Of a stretch of 64,000 bases of DNA, positions 51,397 through 60,800 are shown piece after piece. Origin of the DNA: Candidatus Tidjanibacter faecipullorum. Lineage in GTDB: Bacteria; Bacteroidota; Bacteroidia; Bacteroidales; Rikenellaceae. Position 1 is the stretch's first letter. The number at the start of each line of letters is the position of its first letter. A model generated the notes under the pieces. That model saw only the letters and a program-made list of their open reading frames with translations. It made no database searches and had not been told where the DNA came from. The position numbers and the translations under genes are program-made. The stretch is taken from the NCBI GenBank assembly GCA_019116245.1, contig DXCC01000031.1:1-64000 (forward strand), read 5' to 3'.

Positions 51397-52566
51397 ATGA
51401 TGACGTTTCTGGAAGGCGGGTTCGGAGCCTTTATCGGCCAGAACCTGCAGGAATTCTGGGGCTTTACGGGATTTGCCAACGCTACGTGGGGGCATCTGGT
51501 GATGATCTGCGTGGGTCTGTTCTTCCTGTACCTCGGAATCAAGCACAAGATGGAGCCGATGCTCCTCGTGCCGATCGGATTCGGTATCCTGATCGGTAAC
51601 ATTCCGTTCCACGACGGTATGCAGATCGGTATCTACGAGGAGGGTTCGGTGCTGAACTACCTTTATTTCGGTGTGAAGAACGGTATCTACCCGCCGCTGA
51701 TCTTCCTGGGCATCGGCGCAATGACCGACTTCTCAGCCCTGATCTCCAACCCGAAACTGATGACAATCGGTGCAGCAGCCCAGCTGGGTATCTTCGGCGC
51801 CTACATCGCCGCGCTGGCATTTGGCTTTACGGCTGCCGAGGCCGGTGCAATCGGCATCATCGGTGGTGCCGACGGTCCTACGGCCATCTTCCTGTCGAGC
51901 CGTCTGGCTCCCGACATGATGGGTGCGATCGCCATTGCAGCCTATTCGTACATGGCCTTGGTACCGGTGCTGCAGCCCTGGATCATGAAATTGTGTACGA
52001 CGAAGAAAGAGCGTCTGATCCGCATGCGTCCGCCGCGTCCCATCTCCAAATCGGAGAAGGTGATGTTCCCGATCATCGGTCTGTTGCTTACCTGCTTCCT
52101 CGTACCGTCCGGTCTGCCTCTGCTCGGCATGCTGTTCCTCGGTAACCTGCTCAAGGAGAGTGGTGTGACCAAGCGTCTGGCTACGACGGCAGGCGGTCCG
52201 CTGATCGACATCGTGACGATTCTGATCGGTCTGACGGTAGGTGCCTCGACGCAGGCCACGACGTTCCTCACCGAGAAGTCGCTGCTCGTGTTTGCGATCG
52301 GTGCCGCTTCGTTCATCATCGCAACCTTCGGCGGTGTGCTGTTCGTGAAGTTCCTGAACCTCTTCCTCAAGGAGGGTAACAAGATCAACCCGCTGATCGG
52401 TAACGCCGGTGTGTCGGCTGTGCCGGATTCTGCCCGCGTATCGCAGGAGATCGGTCTGAAATACGACAAGACCAACCACCTGCTGATGCACGCCATGGGC
52501 CCGAACGTGGCCGGTGTGATCGGCAGTGCCGTTGCCGCCGGTATTCTGCTGGGCTTCCTCGGATAG
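51397..52566 (+). CDS. Na+-pumping decarboxylase beta subunit (OadB/MmdB)
   Basis: LGIGAMTDFSALISNPK, GADGPTAIFLSSRLAPDMMGAIAIAAYSYMALVPVLQP. Confidence 0.94.
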   Translation: MMTFLEGGFGAFIGQNLQEFWGFTGFANATWGHLVMICVGLFFLYLGIKHKMEPMLLVPIGFGILIGNIPFHDGMQIGIYEEGSVLNYLYFGVKNGIYPPLIFLGIGAMTDFSALISNPKLMTIGAAAQLGIFGAYIAALAFGFTAAEAGAIGIIGGADGPTAIFLSSRLAPDMMGAIAIAAYSYMALVPVLQPWIMKLCTTKKERLIRMRPPRPISKSEKVMFPIIGLLLTCFLVPSGLPLLGMLFLGNLLKESGVTKRLATTAGGPLIDIVTILIGLTVGASTQATTFLTEKSLLVFAIGAASFIIATFGGVLFVKFLNLFLKEGNKINPLIGNAGVSAVPDSARVSQEIGLKYDKTNHLLMHAMGPNVAGVIGSAVAAGILLGFLG

Positions 52567-52588
52567 TCCGCACGGATTCCGCAATCGA

Positions 52589-52630
52589 ACGGAGGATGGG
52601 ACACGGTTCCCGTCCTCCGTTTTTTTTTGT
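52589..52630 (+). terminator. Intrinsic terminator of the decarboxylase operon
   Basis: ACGGAGGATGGGA-cacgg-TTCCCGTCCTCCGT followed by T9. Confidence 0.9.
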
Positions 52631-52695
52631 GCGTCGGGCGGAATCTGTTGTTATTGCAGGCGCGGAGGATTCTTGCTAAATTTGGAGAAAAGTGT

Positions 52696-54001
52696 ATGAC
52701 AATGCAAAATAGAATGCGGATCGGATGGATGATCCTTTGTGTGGTAGTGACGTTGTTTGGCAGCACAGGCAGGGTAGCGGGACAGACGCCGGCTGATGCG
52801 GAACTGGGTGCGGTGTTGAACGCAGGCGACCTTTGGCTGCTGCGGGAACGGTATCCCGTCTTGAAAGATTCAGTCAGCATGGAGATGCTGCAACTGATTG
52901 CCGAGGCACAGTTGGGGGTCGGTTTTAACCGATTGGAAGAGGCCGAGGCGGTGTTGGATGTGCTGTTGCGGAAATATCAGGAGGAGATGGGCCCGACAAC
53001 AACGCTCAATATGGCTGCCGTCCGGGCGTTTAACTTGTTGAATTTGGGCCATTATGCGGCGGCTGGTGAGATCGGTGCACAACTGGTGGCTGCCCTGGAG
53101 GGGAGTCAGGCGCCCGAGGCGATCTCCGGATTGCGCTTTATAGAACGGGTGGGGCAGGGACTGGCCGATGTGCCGGCTCCCTATCTGGAGCGCCCCGATC
53201 GGGATGTACAGGTGCCGATGAAGGTCATTGCAACCGGACGGGGCCATCACCTGCATATTCCGGTCGAAGTAAATGGCGTGACCAGCGATTTCATTTTTGA
53301 TACCGGGTGCTCGTTCGGCAATTTTGTCACGGAGGAGTATGCCCGGGAGGTGGGGTTGCGGATTGTGGCCGATTCAATTCCCGTGGCCGGGGCACAGGTT
53401 GGCCTGGTAAAACTGGCAACGGCCGATTCGTTGCGGATCGGCGATTTGGTGTACCATCACCCCGTGTTCATGGTGGCTCCTCCGGATCCTGAATTGGATG
53501 CATCTCTGGCCTACGATGGAGTGCTTGGCTTTAATTTTATGCGTGCAGCGCAGGAGATCGTGCTCGATGTCGAGAAGGGGATGTTTGTTTTTCCGGCAGC
53601 GGTCGGTACAGGAACCCCCCAATATGGTGCTGGCATCCAATGTGCCGTATGTACGCATCCGATATGACGGCGAGCCGTTTGACCTGCTGTTCGATTCGGG
53701 AAATGTGAAGACCGATCTGGGGACGGATTTTGCCCGGAGTTTCCCGAAGGCCGTGGCCGGTCTGCCGGAATGTCATGTCCAGCGGGGCGGTTTCGGCGGT
53801 ATGGTCGATCTGAAAGCGGTGACGTTGCCGGAATGGACCTTTACGCTGGCGGGGGTGTCGGTCACGCTGCATGATACGGATGTGTATGAGACGGATCAGA
53901 CCCTTTCGTTCTATTCAGGCTCGTTGGGGTGCGACTGTATCCTGGCTTTTCGCCGGTTGACCCTCAATTACGCGCACATGTATCTGCGCGGCGAGCGGTG
54001 A
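52696..54001 (+). pseudogene. Secreted two-lobed aspartyl protease, frame broken at C6 run (53615-53620)
   Basis: First ORF to 53667 has FIFDTGCSFGNFVTEEYA; second frame from ~53615 to 54001 has VPYVRIRYDGEPFDLLFDSGNVKTDLG; removing one C joins them as AVGTGTPNMVLASNVPYVRIRY. Confidence 0.8.
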
Positions 54002-54071
54002 AGTAGTCGTGGGCGAGGGAGACTGTCGGCTGAGGGAATGGCTGACAGCCTCTCTCGGTCGTATAAAAGAA

Positions 54072-54100
54072 AAAAGGATGACGGTCAATCGTCATCCTTT
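54072..54100. terminator. Intrinsic terminator
   Basis: AAAAGGATGACGgtcaatCGTCATCCTTT. Confidence 0.75.
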
Positions 54101-54102
54101 CG

Positions 54103-54175
54103 TGCTCCCTCCGGGGCTCGAACCCGGGACCCCAACATTAAGAGTGTCGTGCTCTACCAACTGAGCTAAAGAAGC
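54103..54175 (-). tRNA. tRNA-Lys (CTT)
   Basis: Reverse complement GCTTCTTTAGCTCAGTTGGTAGAGCACGACACTCTTAATGTTGGGGTCCCGGGTTCGAGCCCCGGAGGGAGCA; anticodon CTT. Confidence 0.92.
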
Positions 54176-54393
54176 AATCCGCTTTCGGTGTGCTTATCAG
54201 TACTTCCTAAAAGCAGTGCAAATATAGATGCTTTTTGGAAAAGTGCAAAACAAAAACGGAAAAAATGCCGAAAATGTTGCGATTTTTTTGCTTTTGGTTC
54301 CCATGACTGCCATTCGGGGGCGCAGGAACAGGTAAATGATGCGGAAAATGGAAGATTGTGGGGACGGGTTCTGCAAATCGGGAAAAATTACGT

Positions 54394-54401
54394 TACATTT
54401 G
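54394..54401 (+). promoter_or_regulatory. -7 promoter element TACATTTG
   Basis: TAnnTTTG match 27 nt before ATG at 54428. Confidence 0.55.
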
Positions 54402-54427
54402 TCCGTTGGTTAACCATTCATTCTGAA

Positions 54428-55870
54428 ATGAAAAATTTTGAAGAGAGAGACAGCCGTCCCGATCGGGAAGATGCGGATGGCGGACAGGAGCGTCGTCCTG
54501 CTTATACGGCGTTTATGAAGGACAAACGGAATCGTGCGCCGCAGGCCGAGCATACGTCGCACAGAAGTCATGAACGGTCCGGTGAGGGAGAGGAACGACA
54601 GGAGCGTCGTTTCGACAAGCCGTATCGCAGCGAGTCGGCATCGCGGGAGGGCGGTTTCCGTCGTGGCGGAGAGCGTCGCGGGGGGTATCGTCTGCGTACG
54701 GAACAGGAGGAGACGACCGGCCAGCGCCGTTCGTTCAATCCCAATTTTGATGCATCCAACCGGCTGGTGGGGCAGCACAAGCCTTTCCGTCGTCCGGCCG
54801 AGGGTGAAGGCGAGGAGGGCGAGCGTCCCCGTACCTATGGCAGTCGGCCGCGTACCGATGCCCCGCGTGAAGGCGGTCGTTATCGCGAAGAGCGTAGCTG
54901 GCCCAAAAAAGGCGATCAGACCGGGCGCGGATACCGCAAAAATACCCGGCCGTATGAGAAGCCGGAGGGGCAGGAAGAACAAGCGGAGGGGCGTCCCGGC
55001 CGCTCGTTCCGGTCAAGTTACGGGGACAACAAAAAGCGTCCCTATGACGGTGAGCGCAAACGCAGCGGCAACGGCAAGCCGTTCCGCAGACAGGAAGAGC
55101 GCCGCCCGTCCTACGATGCGGAGCACTATCCGACTTTCGCTCCGGAAGTTACGGACGGCAAGATTCGCTTGAACCGTTATATCGCCATGTCGGGCATCTG
55201 CTCGCGGCGCGAAGCCGATGAGTTCATCCAGGCGGGTGTGGTGACGGTCAATGGGGCCGTTGTGACGGAGCTGGGGGCGAAAGTCGATCTTTCGGACGAG
55301 GTGCGCTTCCACGGCGAGGTGATCCGCAACGAGCGGAAGGTGTATATCGTCATGAACAAGCCGAAAGGTTATGTCACTTCTGTCGAGGATCCGCATGCCG
55401 ACAAGACGGTGATGGATCTGTTGAAAAACGGATGCAAGGAGCGGGTATATCCGGTAGGACGTCTCGACAAGAACAGTCTCGGCGTGCTGCTGATTACCAA
55501 TGACGGCGACATGGCCAAACGGTTGATGCATCCGTCGTTCGAGAAAAAGAAAGTGTACCAGGTGTCGCTCGACAAGCCGCTGACGCGGGCCGATATGGAT
55601 GCGCTGGTAGAAGGTTTCGAACTGGAGGACGGCGAGATTCATGCCGACTCGGTCAGCTATGTCGGTGAGAAGAAGACGGAGATCGGCATCGAGATTCATT
55701 CGGGCCGTAACCGTATTGTGCGCCGCATGTTCGAACACCTCGGATACCGGGTCATCAAACTGGATCGTGTCTATTTCGCCGGTTTGACCAAGCAAAAGCT
55801 CAAACGGGGCGAATGGCGTTTCCTGACTCCCCGAGAAGTCCAGGCGTTGCGTTCGGGACAGTACGAATAG
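54428..55870 (+). CDS. RluB/RsuA-family pseudouridine synthase with long Arg/Gly/Glu-rich N-terminal extension
   Basis: S4 domain IRLNRYIAMSGICSRREADEFIQAGVVTVNG; VYPVGRLDKNSLGVLLITNDG catalytic Asp motif; ~240 aa low-complexity N-terminus. Confidence 0.92.
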   Translation: MKNFEERDSRPDREDADGGQERRPAYTAFMKDKRNRAPQAEHTSHRSHERSGEGEERQERRFDKPYRSESASREGGFRRGGERRGGYRLRTEQEETTGQRRSFNPNFDASNRLVGQHKPFRRPAEGEGEEGERPRTYGSRPRTDAPREGGRYREERSWPKKGDQTGRGYRKNTRPYEKPEGQEEQAEGRPGRSFRSSYGDNKKRPYDGERKRSGNGKPFRRQEERRPSYDAEHYPTFAPEVTDGKIRLNRYIAMSGICSRREADEFIQAGVVTVNGAVVTELGAKVDLSDEVRFHGEVIRNERKVYIVMNKPKGYVTSVEDPHADKTVMDLLKNGCKERVYPVGRLDKNSLGVLLITNDGDMAKRLMHPSFEKKKVYQVSLDKPLTRADMDALVEGFELEDGEIHADSVSYVGEKKTEIGIEIHSGRNRIVRRMFEHLGYRVIKLDRVYFAGLTKQKLKRGEWRFLTPREVQALRSGQYE

Positions 55871-55888
55871 AAGGAATTTAAAACGATG

Positions 55889-55930
55889 ATAAAAGGCGGA
55901 GCACCCCGACGGTTGGCTCCGCCTTTTTTG
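55889..55930. terminator. Intrinsic terminator
   Basis: AAAAGGCGGAGC-accccgacggttg-GCTCCGCCTTTTTTG. Confidence 0.85.
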
Positions 55931-55932
55931 TG

Positions 55933-56130
55933 TCAGGCAGCCGTCGAACTGACGATCAGATAGGCCAGCCCGACGATCAGGATGAAGACCAGGGCAAAGA
56001 CGATGAGTGCGGAGGCCCGGCGCCATGCAGAGGGTGTGGAGGCGCCCTCCTGCTGGCTGGCCAGACGTTCGCCTTCCTCCTCGGTTTGACGGATAATCTT
56101 CAATTCTTCCGGTGTTAATTGTCTGGGCAT
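55933..56130 (-). CDS. Small single-TM, tail-anchored-like protein
   Basis: MPRQLTPEELKIIRQTEEEGERLASQQEG...ALIVFALVFILIVGLAYLIVSSTAA. Confidence 0.65.
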   Translation of the reverse strand: MPRQLTPEELKIIRQTEEEGERLASQQEGASTPSAWRRASALIVFALVFILIVGLAYLIVSSTAA

Positions 56131-56340
56131 GGTAATGTCGTTACTTTGCCACAAAAGTAATAAAATATTGTGAGCGGGTGATGCAAGGCAGGTGTCCTGT
56201 GGAGTTATTTTGATATTGTTTGATGTTTATATAATGCTATATAATAATTACTTGACGCTGATTATGTTTGTTTTTGGTTGATATTGAAATGCGGTGATGG
56301 TAGGACGTACGAGGGGATTGCTTTTCCGGAAAGAATGGGA

Positions 56341-56348
56341 TACCTTTG
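56341..56348 (+). promoter_or_regulatory. -7 promoter element TACCTTTG (prmC)
   Basis: TAnnTTTG match only 7 nt before prmC ATG. Confidence 0.5.
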
Positions 56349-56355
56349 TTGCATT

Positions 56356-57219
56356 ATGGAACGCAAGGATGCAATCGCACGGATCATGGAAGCCGTGGCG
56401 TCGATCTATTCCCGGGAAGAGGCCCGGATTATTGCCTGGGAGGTTGCCGGGCATATCGGAGGCTTTACCCGTTCGCAAGGCATTGCCGATCCATCCGCTC
56501 CCATTCCGGACGCTTCGGAAGGTGCGCTGGAGGAGGCGTGCCGCCAACTGGCGGCCGGACGTCCGCTGCAGTATGTGGTCGGCCAGTCCGAGTTTTACGG
56601 TTTACCCTTTGCTGTTGCCGAAGGGGTGTTGATCCCCCGCCCCGAAACGGAGGAACTGGTGCAGTGGATCATTCGGGACAACGGTCAGCGGGAAGGAACG
56701 CGCGTACTGGATATCGGTACGGGAAGCGGCGCCATTGCCGTGGCTTTGGCGCACAACCTGCCGCGTGCCGTGGTGGATGCGGTGGATATATCGTCCGATG
56801 CCTTGCGCATAGCGGCCGATAATGCCGCTCGCAATCATGTGGCTGTCCGTTTCCTGGCAGGCGATGCCCTGCAGCCGACAACGGAGTTCGTAAAGGGGCT
56901 GCCACAGGTTCGGTACGATGTGGTAGTATCCAATCCGCCCTATATTCCCGCCTCGGAATATGCCGACATGCGGGATAATGTGCGTCGCTGGGAACCGGCT
57001 GCTGCCTTGTTTGTTCCCGACGATGATCCGTTGCGCTTTTATCGCGCCATAGGCCGTCATGCCCTGCATGTATTGGCTCCGGGCGGGCGGCTCTATTTTG
57101 AGATCCATGAGCGCTTCGGCAGGGAGGTATGTGATCTGCTGCAGGCAGAAGGTTTTCTGCAGGTAGAGTGTCGTAAGGATTTGAACAACAAAGCAAGAAT
57201 GGTGCGATGCGTGCGATAG
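56356..57219 (+). CDS. prmC: Peptide chain release factor N5-glutamine methyltransferase
   Basis: VLIPRPETEELVQWI, VLDIGTGSGAIAVALAHNLP, DVVVSNPPYIP. Confidence 0.94.
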   Translation: MERKDAIARIMEAVASIYSREEARIIAWEVAGHIGGFTRSQGIADPSAPIPDASEGALEEACRQLAAGRPLQYVVGQSEFYGLPFAVAEGVLIPRPETEELVQWIIRDNGQREGTRVLDIGTGSGAIAVALAHNLPRAVVDAVDISSDALRIAADNAARNHVAVRFLAGDALQPTTEFVKGLPQVRYDVVVSNPPYIPASEYADMRDNVRRWEPAAALFVPDDDPLRFYRAIGRHALHVLAPGGRLYFEIHERFGREVCDLLQAEGFLQVECRKDLNNKARMVRCVR

Positions 57220-57731
57220 AGGACGAACGGGAAGAGCGAGACGGGAAGGAGTCTCGTCAGCGCGTCAAGACGCCTAACAAGGCGTTACAGGATTTGATGC
57301 GGTATGCAGCCCGTGCGGAGCGCTCGAGCGGCGACGCGCTCCGGCTGATGCGCCGATGGGGCATTGGAGAAGTGGATCGCCGTCAGATTCTGGAAAAGTT
57401 GCAACGTCAGCACTTTATTGATGACGAACGATTTGCCGAGGCCTATGTGCGGGAGAAAACCCGCCTGGCAGGCTGGGGCATTCATAAGATACGGGCCGGG
57501 CTGCGCATGAAGGGGATTGCTCCGGCGTTGATTGAGCGGGTCACGCAAGTGTTGTCCGACCAGCGTCCGGATAACAAACAGCGATTGGCCGAACTGTTGG
57601 CGCGCAAGCGACGTTCACTGAAAGAGGCCGATGTTTACAAAGTTAAAGATAAACTCATCCGGTTCGGTATGTCCCGAGGGTTTGATTATGAGGATGTAGC
57701 TGACGTTGTACAGCAGGTTCTGCAAGATTAG
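57207..57731 (+). CDS. recX: Regulatory protein RecX
   Basis: HFIDDERFAEAYVREKTRLAGWGIHKIRAGLRMKGI; overlaps prmC end. Confidence 0.88.
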   Translation: MRAIEDEREERDGKESRQRVKTPNKALQDLMRYAARAERSSGDALRLMRRWGIGEVDRRQILEKLQRQHFIDDERFAEAYVREKTRLAGWGIHKIRAGLRMKGIAPALIERVTQVLSDQRPDNKQRLAELLARKRRSLKEADVYKVKDKLIRFGMSRGFDYEDVADVVQQVLQD

Positions 57732-58001
57732 ATATAAGTCTCTTTATAGTTATATTTACTCTTGTAAATAATGCATACGCAAATGTAATCACATGTGTCA
57801 ACGCGGATTTCGCATGCGTGTCATGCCGCCGTCGTAAGTTAACGACTGGTAGGTAAGACGGAGTGATGCGGCGCGAAGACAGTGGTATAATATTGTGGTT
57901 TATATGCAAACAGATACAGCTCTGTTTATCAAGCTATTATATGTATGCAAACCTATGCTTTCCGACTTAAGTCAATAGTTATTGCCGGAGGGTGTTAAGA
58001 A

Positions 58002-59456
58002 TTATTGTCTGGATTTTTTCTTGACCCGTACACCTTCCGGGAGCGGAAGGGAGATGCGGGAGAAACTGGCAGTTGCCCCCGCCAGGGCAAAGCAGCCGGC
58101 CAAAATGAGTGTCAAATGGGTGCTGTTGGGGGAAATGTGGAACAGCAGGGCAACCAAAGCGGCACCGGTAGTTTGGCCAACGAGTCGGGAGGTAGCCAGC
58201 ATGCCGCTGGCGCTGCCGCTGCGGTGGGCAGGCGCAGAGCCTACCATGATGCTGTTGTTGGGGGACTGGAAGAGGCCGAATCCCATGCCGCACAGCGCCA
58301 GCCTCCAGATGATATCGGTTGACGTCGGTTGCGCCGGCAACCAGGCGAGCAACAGCAATCCGACAGTCATGCAGAGCAGCCCCAGTCCTCCCAGCAGACC
58401 GGCATGAATGCGTTCAATCAGGCGTCCGGCCAGTGGTGCGACAATCACAATGATGGCCGGCCAGGCAGTCATGATCAGTCCCGTAGATACGGCGTCATAA
58501 CCGAATGTCCGTTGCAGGTAAAAGGGGAGTGCCACGAGGGCCAGCGACTGGGCAATGAATGAGCAGATGCTGGTTGCTACGGACATGGCAAAGATCGGGA
58601 TGCGCAACAGGTCGAAGGGCAGTATCGGATACTGTTTGTGGAGCTGACTGCGCACGAAAATCGTACCGATGATGAGCAGCAGCACAATGCCGCCGATGAT
58701 ATAGGGCAGGGAGATGCCGTGGGCATAACCTTCGATGGAGGCGATCAGTAATCCGAATGTCAAGGCATTCATGATGGCGTCACGCCAGTCGAACCGCCGT
58801 CCGGTATTTTTGACCGGATTCTCCGGCAGGAAGTTGTAACTTAATGAGTAAGCGATAATTCCGACCGGTATGTTGATGGCAAACAGCCAGGGCCATGGCG
58901 CAAAGGAGAGGATGCCGGCGGCAATAGTGGGGCCGGCAACTGCGGAAACGGCAACAACCGTGGCATTCAGTCCCATGCCACGCCCCAGATACCGTCTGGG
59001 ATAAATAATACGGATCAGTGTTGTGTTGACACTGGTCACGGCGGCTGCTCCGAAGCCTTGACAAACACGTGCCGCGACCAGCATGCCGAATGAGTGGGCG
59101 AAGGTGCAGACGACCGAAGCGGCCGTAAAGGTCATCAGGCCCATCAGGTAGATCTTGCGATAACCGATCAGGTCTCCCAGAGTTGAAAAGGAGAGGAGGG
59201 AGATGACGATGGCCAACTGGTAGGCATTCACAATCCAGATCGAATCGGACGGCGAAATATTGAGTTCGTGACTGATGGTCGGCAGGGCCACATTGGCGAT
59301 GGCGCCGTCGAGCACGGACAGGGATACGCCGAATGCAACGGCCAGAATCGCCCAAATGCGTTGCGGCATGGGCACGCCGTCCCATGTGTTGGGCTGGGTG
59401 GATTGATTTTGTATTTGAGGCCGACTGGCGGCCGTATTATGGTAACGTGTGAACAC
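58002..59456 (-). CDS. MFS transporter, DHA2/EmrB type
   Basis: FGVSLSVLDGAIANVALPTISHELNISPSDSIWIVNAYQLAIVISLLSFSTLGDLIGYRKIYL; ~14 TM. Confidence 0.9.
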   Translation of the reverse strand: MFTRYHNTAASRPQIQNQSTQPNTWDGVPMPQRIWAILAVAFGVSLSVLDGAIANVALPTISHELNISPSDSIWIVNAYQLAIVISLLSFSTLGDLIGYRKIYLMGLMTFTAASVVCTFAHSFGMLVAARVCQGFGAAAVTSVNTTLIRIIYPRRYLGRGMGLNATVVAVSAVAGPTIAAGILSFAPWPWLFAINIPVGIIAYSLSYNFLPENPVKNTGRRFDWRDAIMNALTFGLLIASIEGYAHGISLPYIIGGIVLLLIIGTIFVRSQLHKQYPILPFDLLRIPIFAMSVATSICSFIAQSLALVALPFYLQRTFGYDAVSTGLIMTAWPAIIVIVAPLAGRLIERIHAGLLGGLGLLCMTVGLLLLAWLPAQPTSTDIIWRLALCGMGFGLFQSPNNSIMVGSAPAHRSGSASGMLATSRLVGQTTGAALVALLFHISPNSTHLTLILAGCFALAGATASFSRISLPLPEGVRVKKKSRQ

Positions 59457-59769
59457 GATAAATTCGATGTTTGCCTTACAAAGGTAGTGTTTTTTGGCGA
59501 GATCGGGTTTGTCCGGGTGGGAATATCGACGCGGTTCGGGGTTAATGCGGATGACTGGCTTGCGGGGCCTGGTCGTGTTGGAGTAATTGCCGTGTGTGGG
59601 GGTTGCGTTGGAGCGAATGAAGTATCCAGGGTCGAGAACAGGAGGCCGTGCGTGTGGTTTCTTGGCCGTTTCCTATTCTTTATTTAACATAATATAAATT
59701 ATGGTGCAATGCAGAAAATGAGTGGGAGAGTCTCCTCGGAAGGCTCATTGGCAGGTTGCGCTGTGCGTG

Positions 59770-60363
59770 TCAGCGGTCGGTGTAGTCAAAAGATTCTACC
59801 GTGTGATCCGTATAGAAAATCATGACACGGCGAATCTGACGTTGGATTGCGTGAATGGATGCAGGTGACGTCGATGGTTGCGGTGAGGACGGTGTAACCG
59901 GATCGTTGCTCGGCAGATCGGTCACCGAGAAATCCAGGACGCCTTGCGATGTCGAGGGATCGACCTGCGCAGTTTTTCGTGCGGAATTGTGTGGCGCGGG
60001 TGTGTCGGGTGTGTCCGACTGCGCGGTCACATTGGTTTGAGTGGGCGTATGGGTCGTGTTGACGGCAGGTATGACGGGATGCGGGGGCTGGTGGCTCGTC
60101 GAGGTTGCCGATTCGGCTGCCTCGGCGGCAGATGATGGTTGGGCGGTCGATTGTGTGCGACACATGGAGCCTGTCCCCAAAATAAACCAGTCCGGATTCA
60201 GGTCAGGAAAAGCCAGCAGCAACTTGGTTACAAAATCGATACTGGGCTTGTTACGTCCGGCAAGTATATGGGAAATACCGGATGGCTGAATGCCTAACAT
60301 TTCGGCCAGCTTATTGGCAGACAGCTTTTTGTCCTGCAGTAATTGTTGTAAACGCTCCTTCAT
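59770..60363 (-). CDS. XRE-family transcriptional regulator with S/T/P-rich linker
   Basis: MKERLQQLLQDKKLSANKLAEMLGIQPSGISHILAGRNKPSIDFVTKLLLAFPDLNPDWFILG. Confidence 0.88.
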   Translation of the reverse strand: MKERLQQLLQDKKLSANKLAEMLGIQPSGISHILAGRNKPSIDFVTKLLLAFPDLNPDWFILGTGSMCRTQSTAQPSSAAEAAESATSTSHQPPHPVIPAVNTTHTPTQTNVTAQSDTPDTPAPHNSARKTAQVDPSTSQGVLDFSVTDLPSNDPVTPSSPQPSTSPASIHAIQRQIRRVMIFYTDHTVESFDYTDR

Positions 60364-60733
60364 GTCCCGTATGTGTTTTACAAAAATAAAATAAAAACAA
60401 ATGCAATGGTGTGATTGGCAAGAAATAATTGGGGCCTCATTACCGGGTTGAATCATTATGCTTAATGTAATTTATTTATTTCGATATCGTGTCTTATATT
60501 GCTGGTTTTATGTGTATTTGTGTATGTGTGCATTCTTAATTGTGACGTTATTGGTAGTTGTTTTGCTATCTATGAATTTTGTATTTATATTTTTACTGGA
60601 TGTATGTATTGTTAATTTATTGGTTTTTATTTAGTTGTTGTTATTTGTTCATTTTTACAACATGATTTACTGGAGGGTTTTGAGGTGGACTTGTGTGGTT
60701 CTTTGTGTTGTGTTTACAAATGTACATAAAAAA

Positions 60734-60757
60734 GAGGGGCGTATTGCTACGTCCCTC
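60734..60757 (-). terminator. Intrinsic terminator of HIT gene (minus strand)
   Basis: GAGGGGCGTAttgcTACGTCCCTC with T tract on minus strand. Confidence 0.7.
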
Positions 60758-60800
60758 TCGGTATCGGAGTATGGAGTTTTACGGGCTACCCTTCCCTGCC

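Noticed and set aside
57732-58001. Intergenic region after recX as an RNA gene
   Set aside because: Only short weak palindromes (e.g. GACTTAAGTC at 57964-57973); no convincing structure or promoter-terminator pair.
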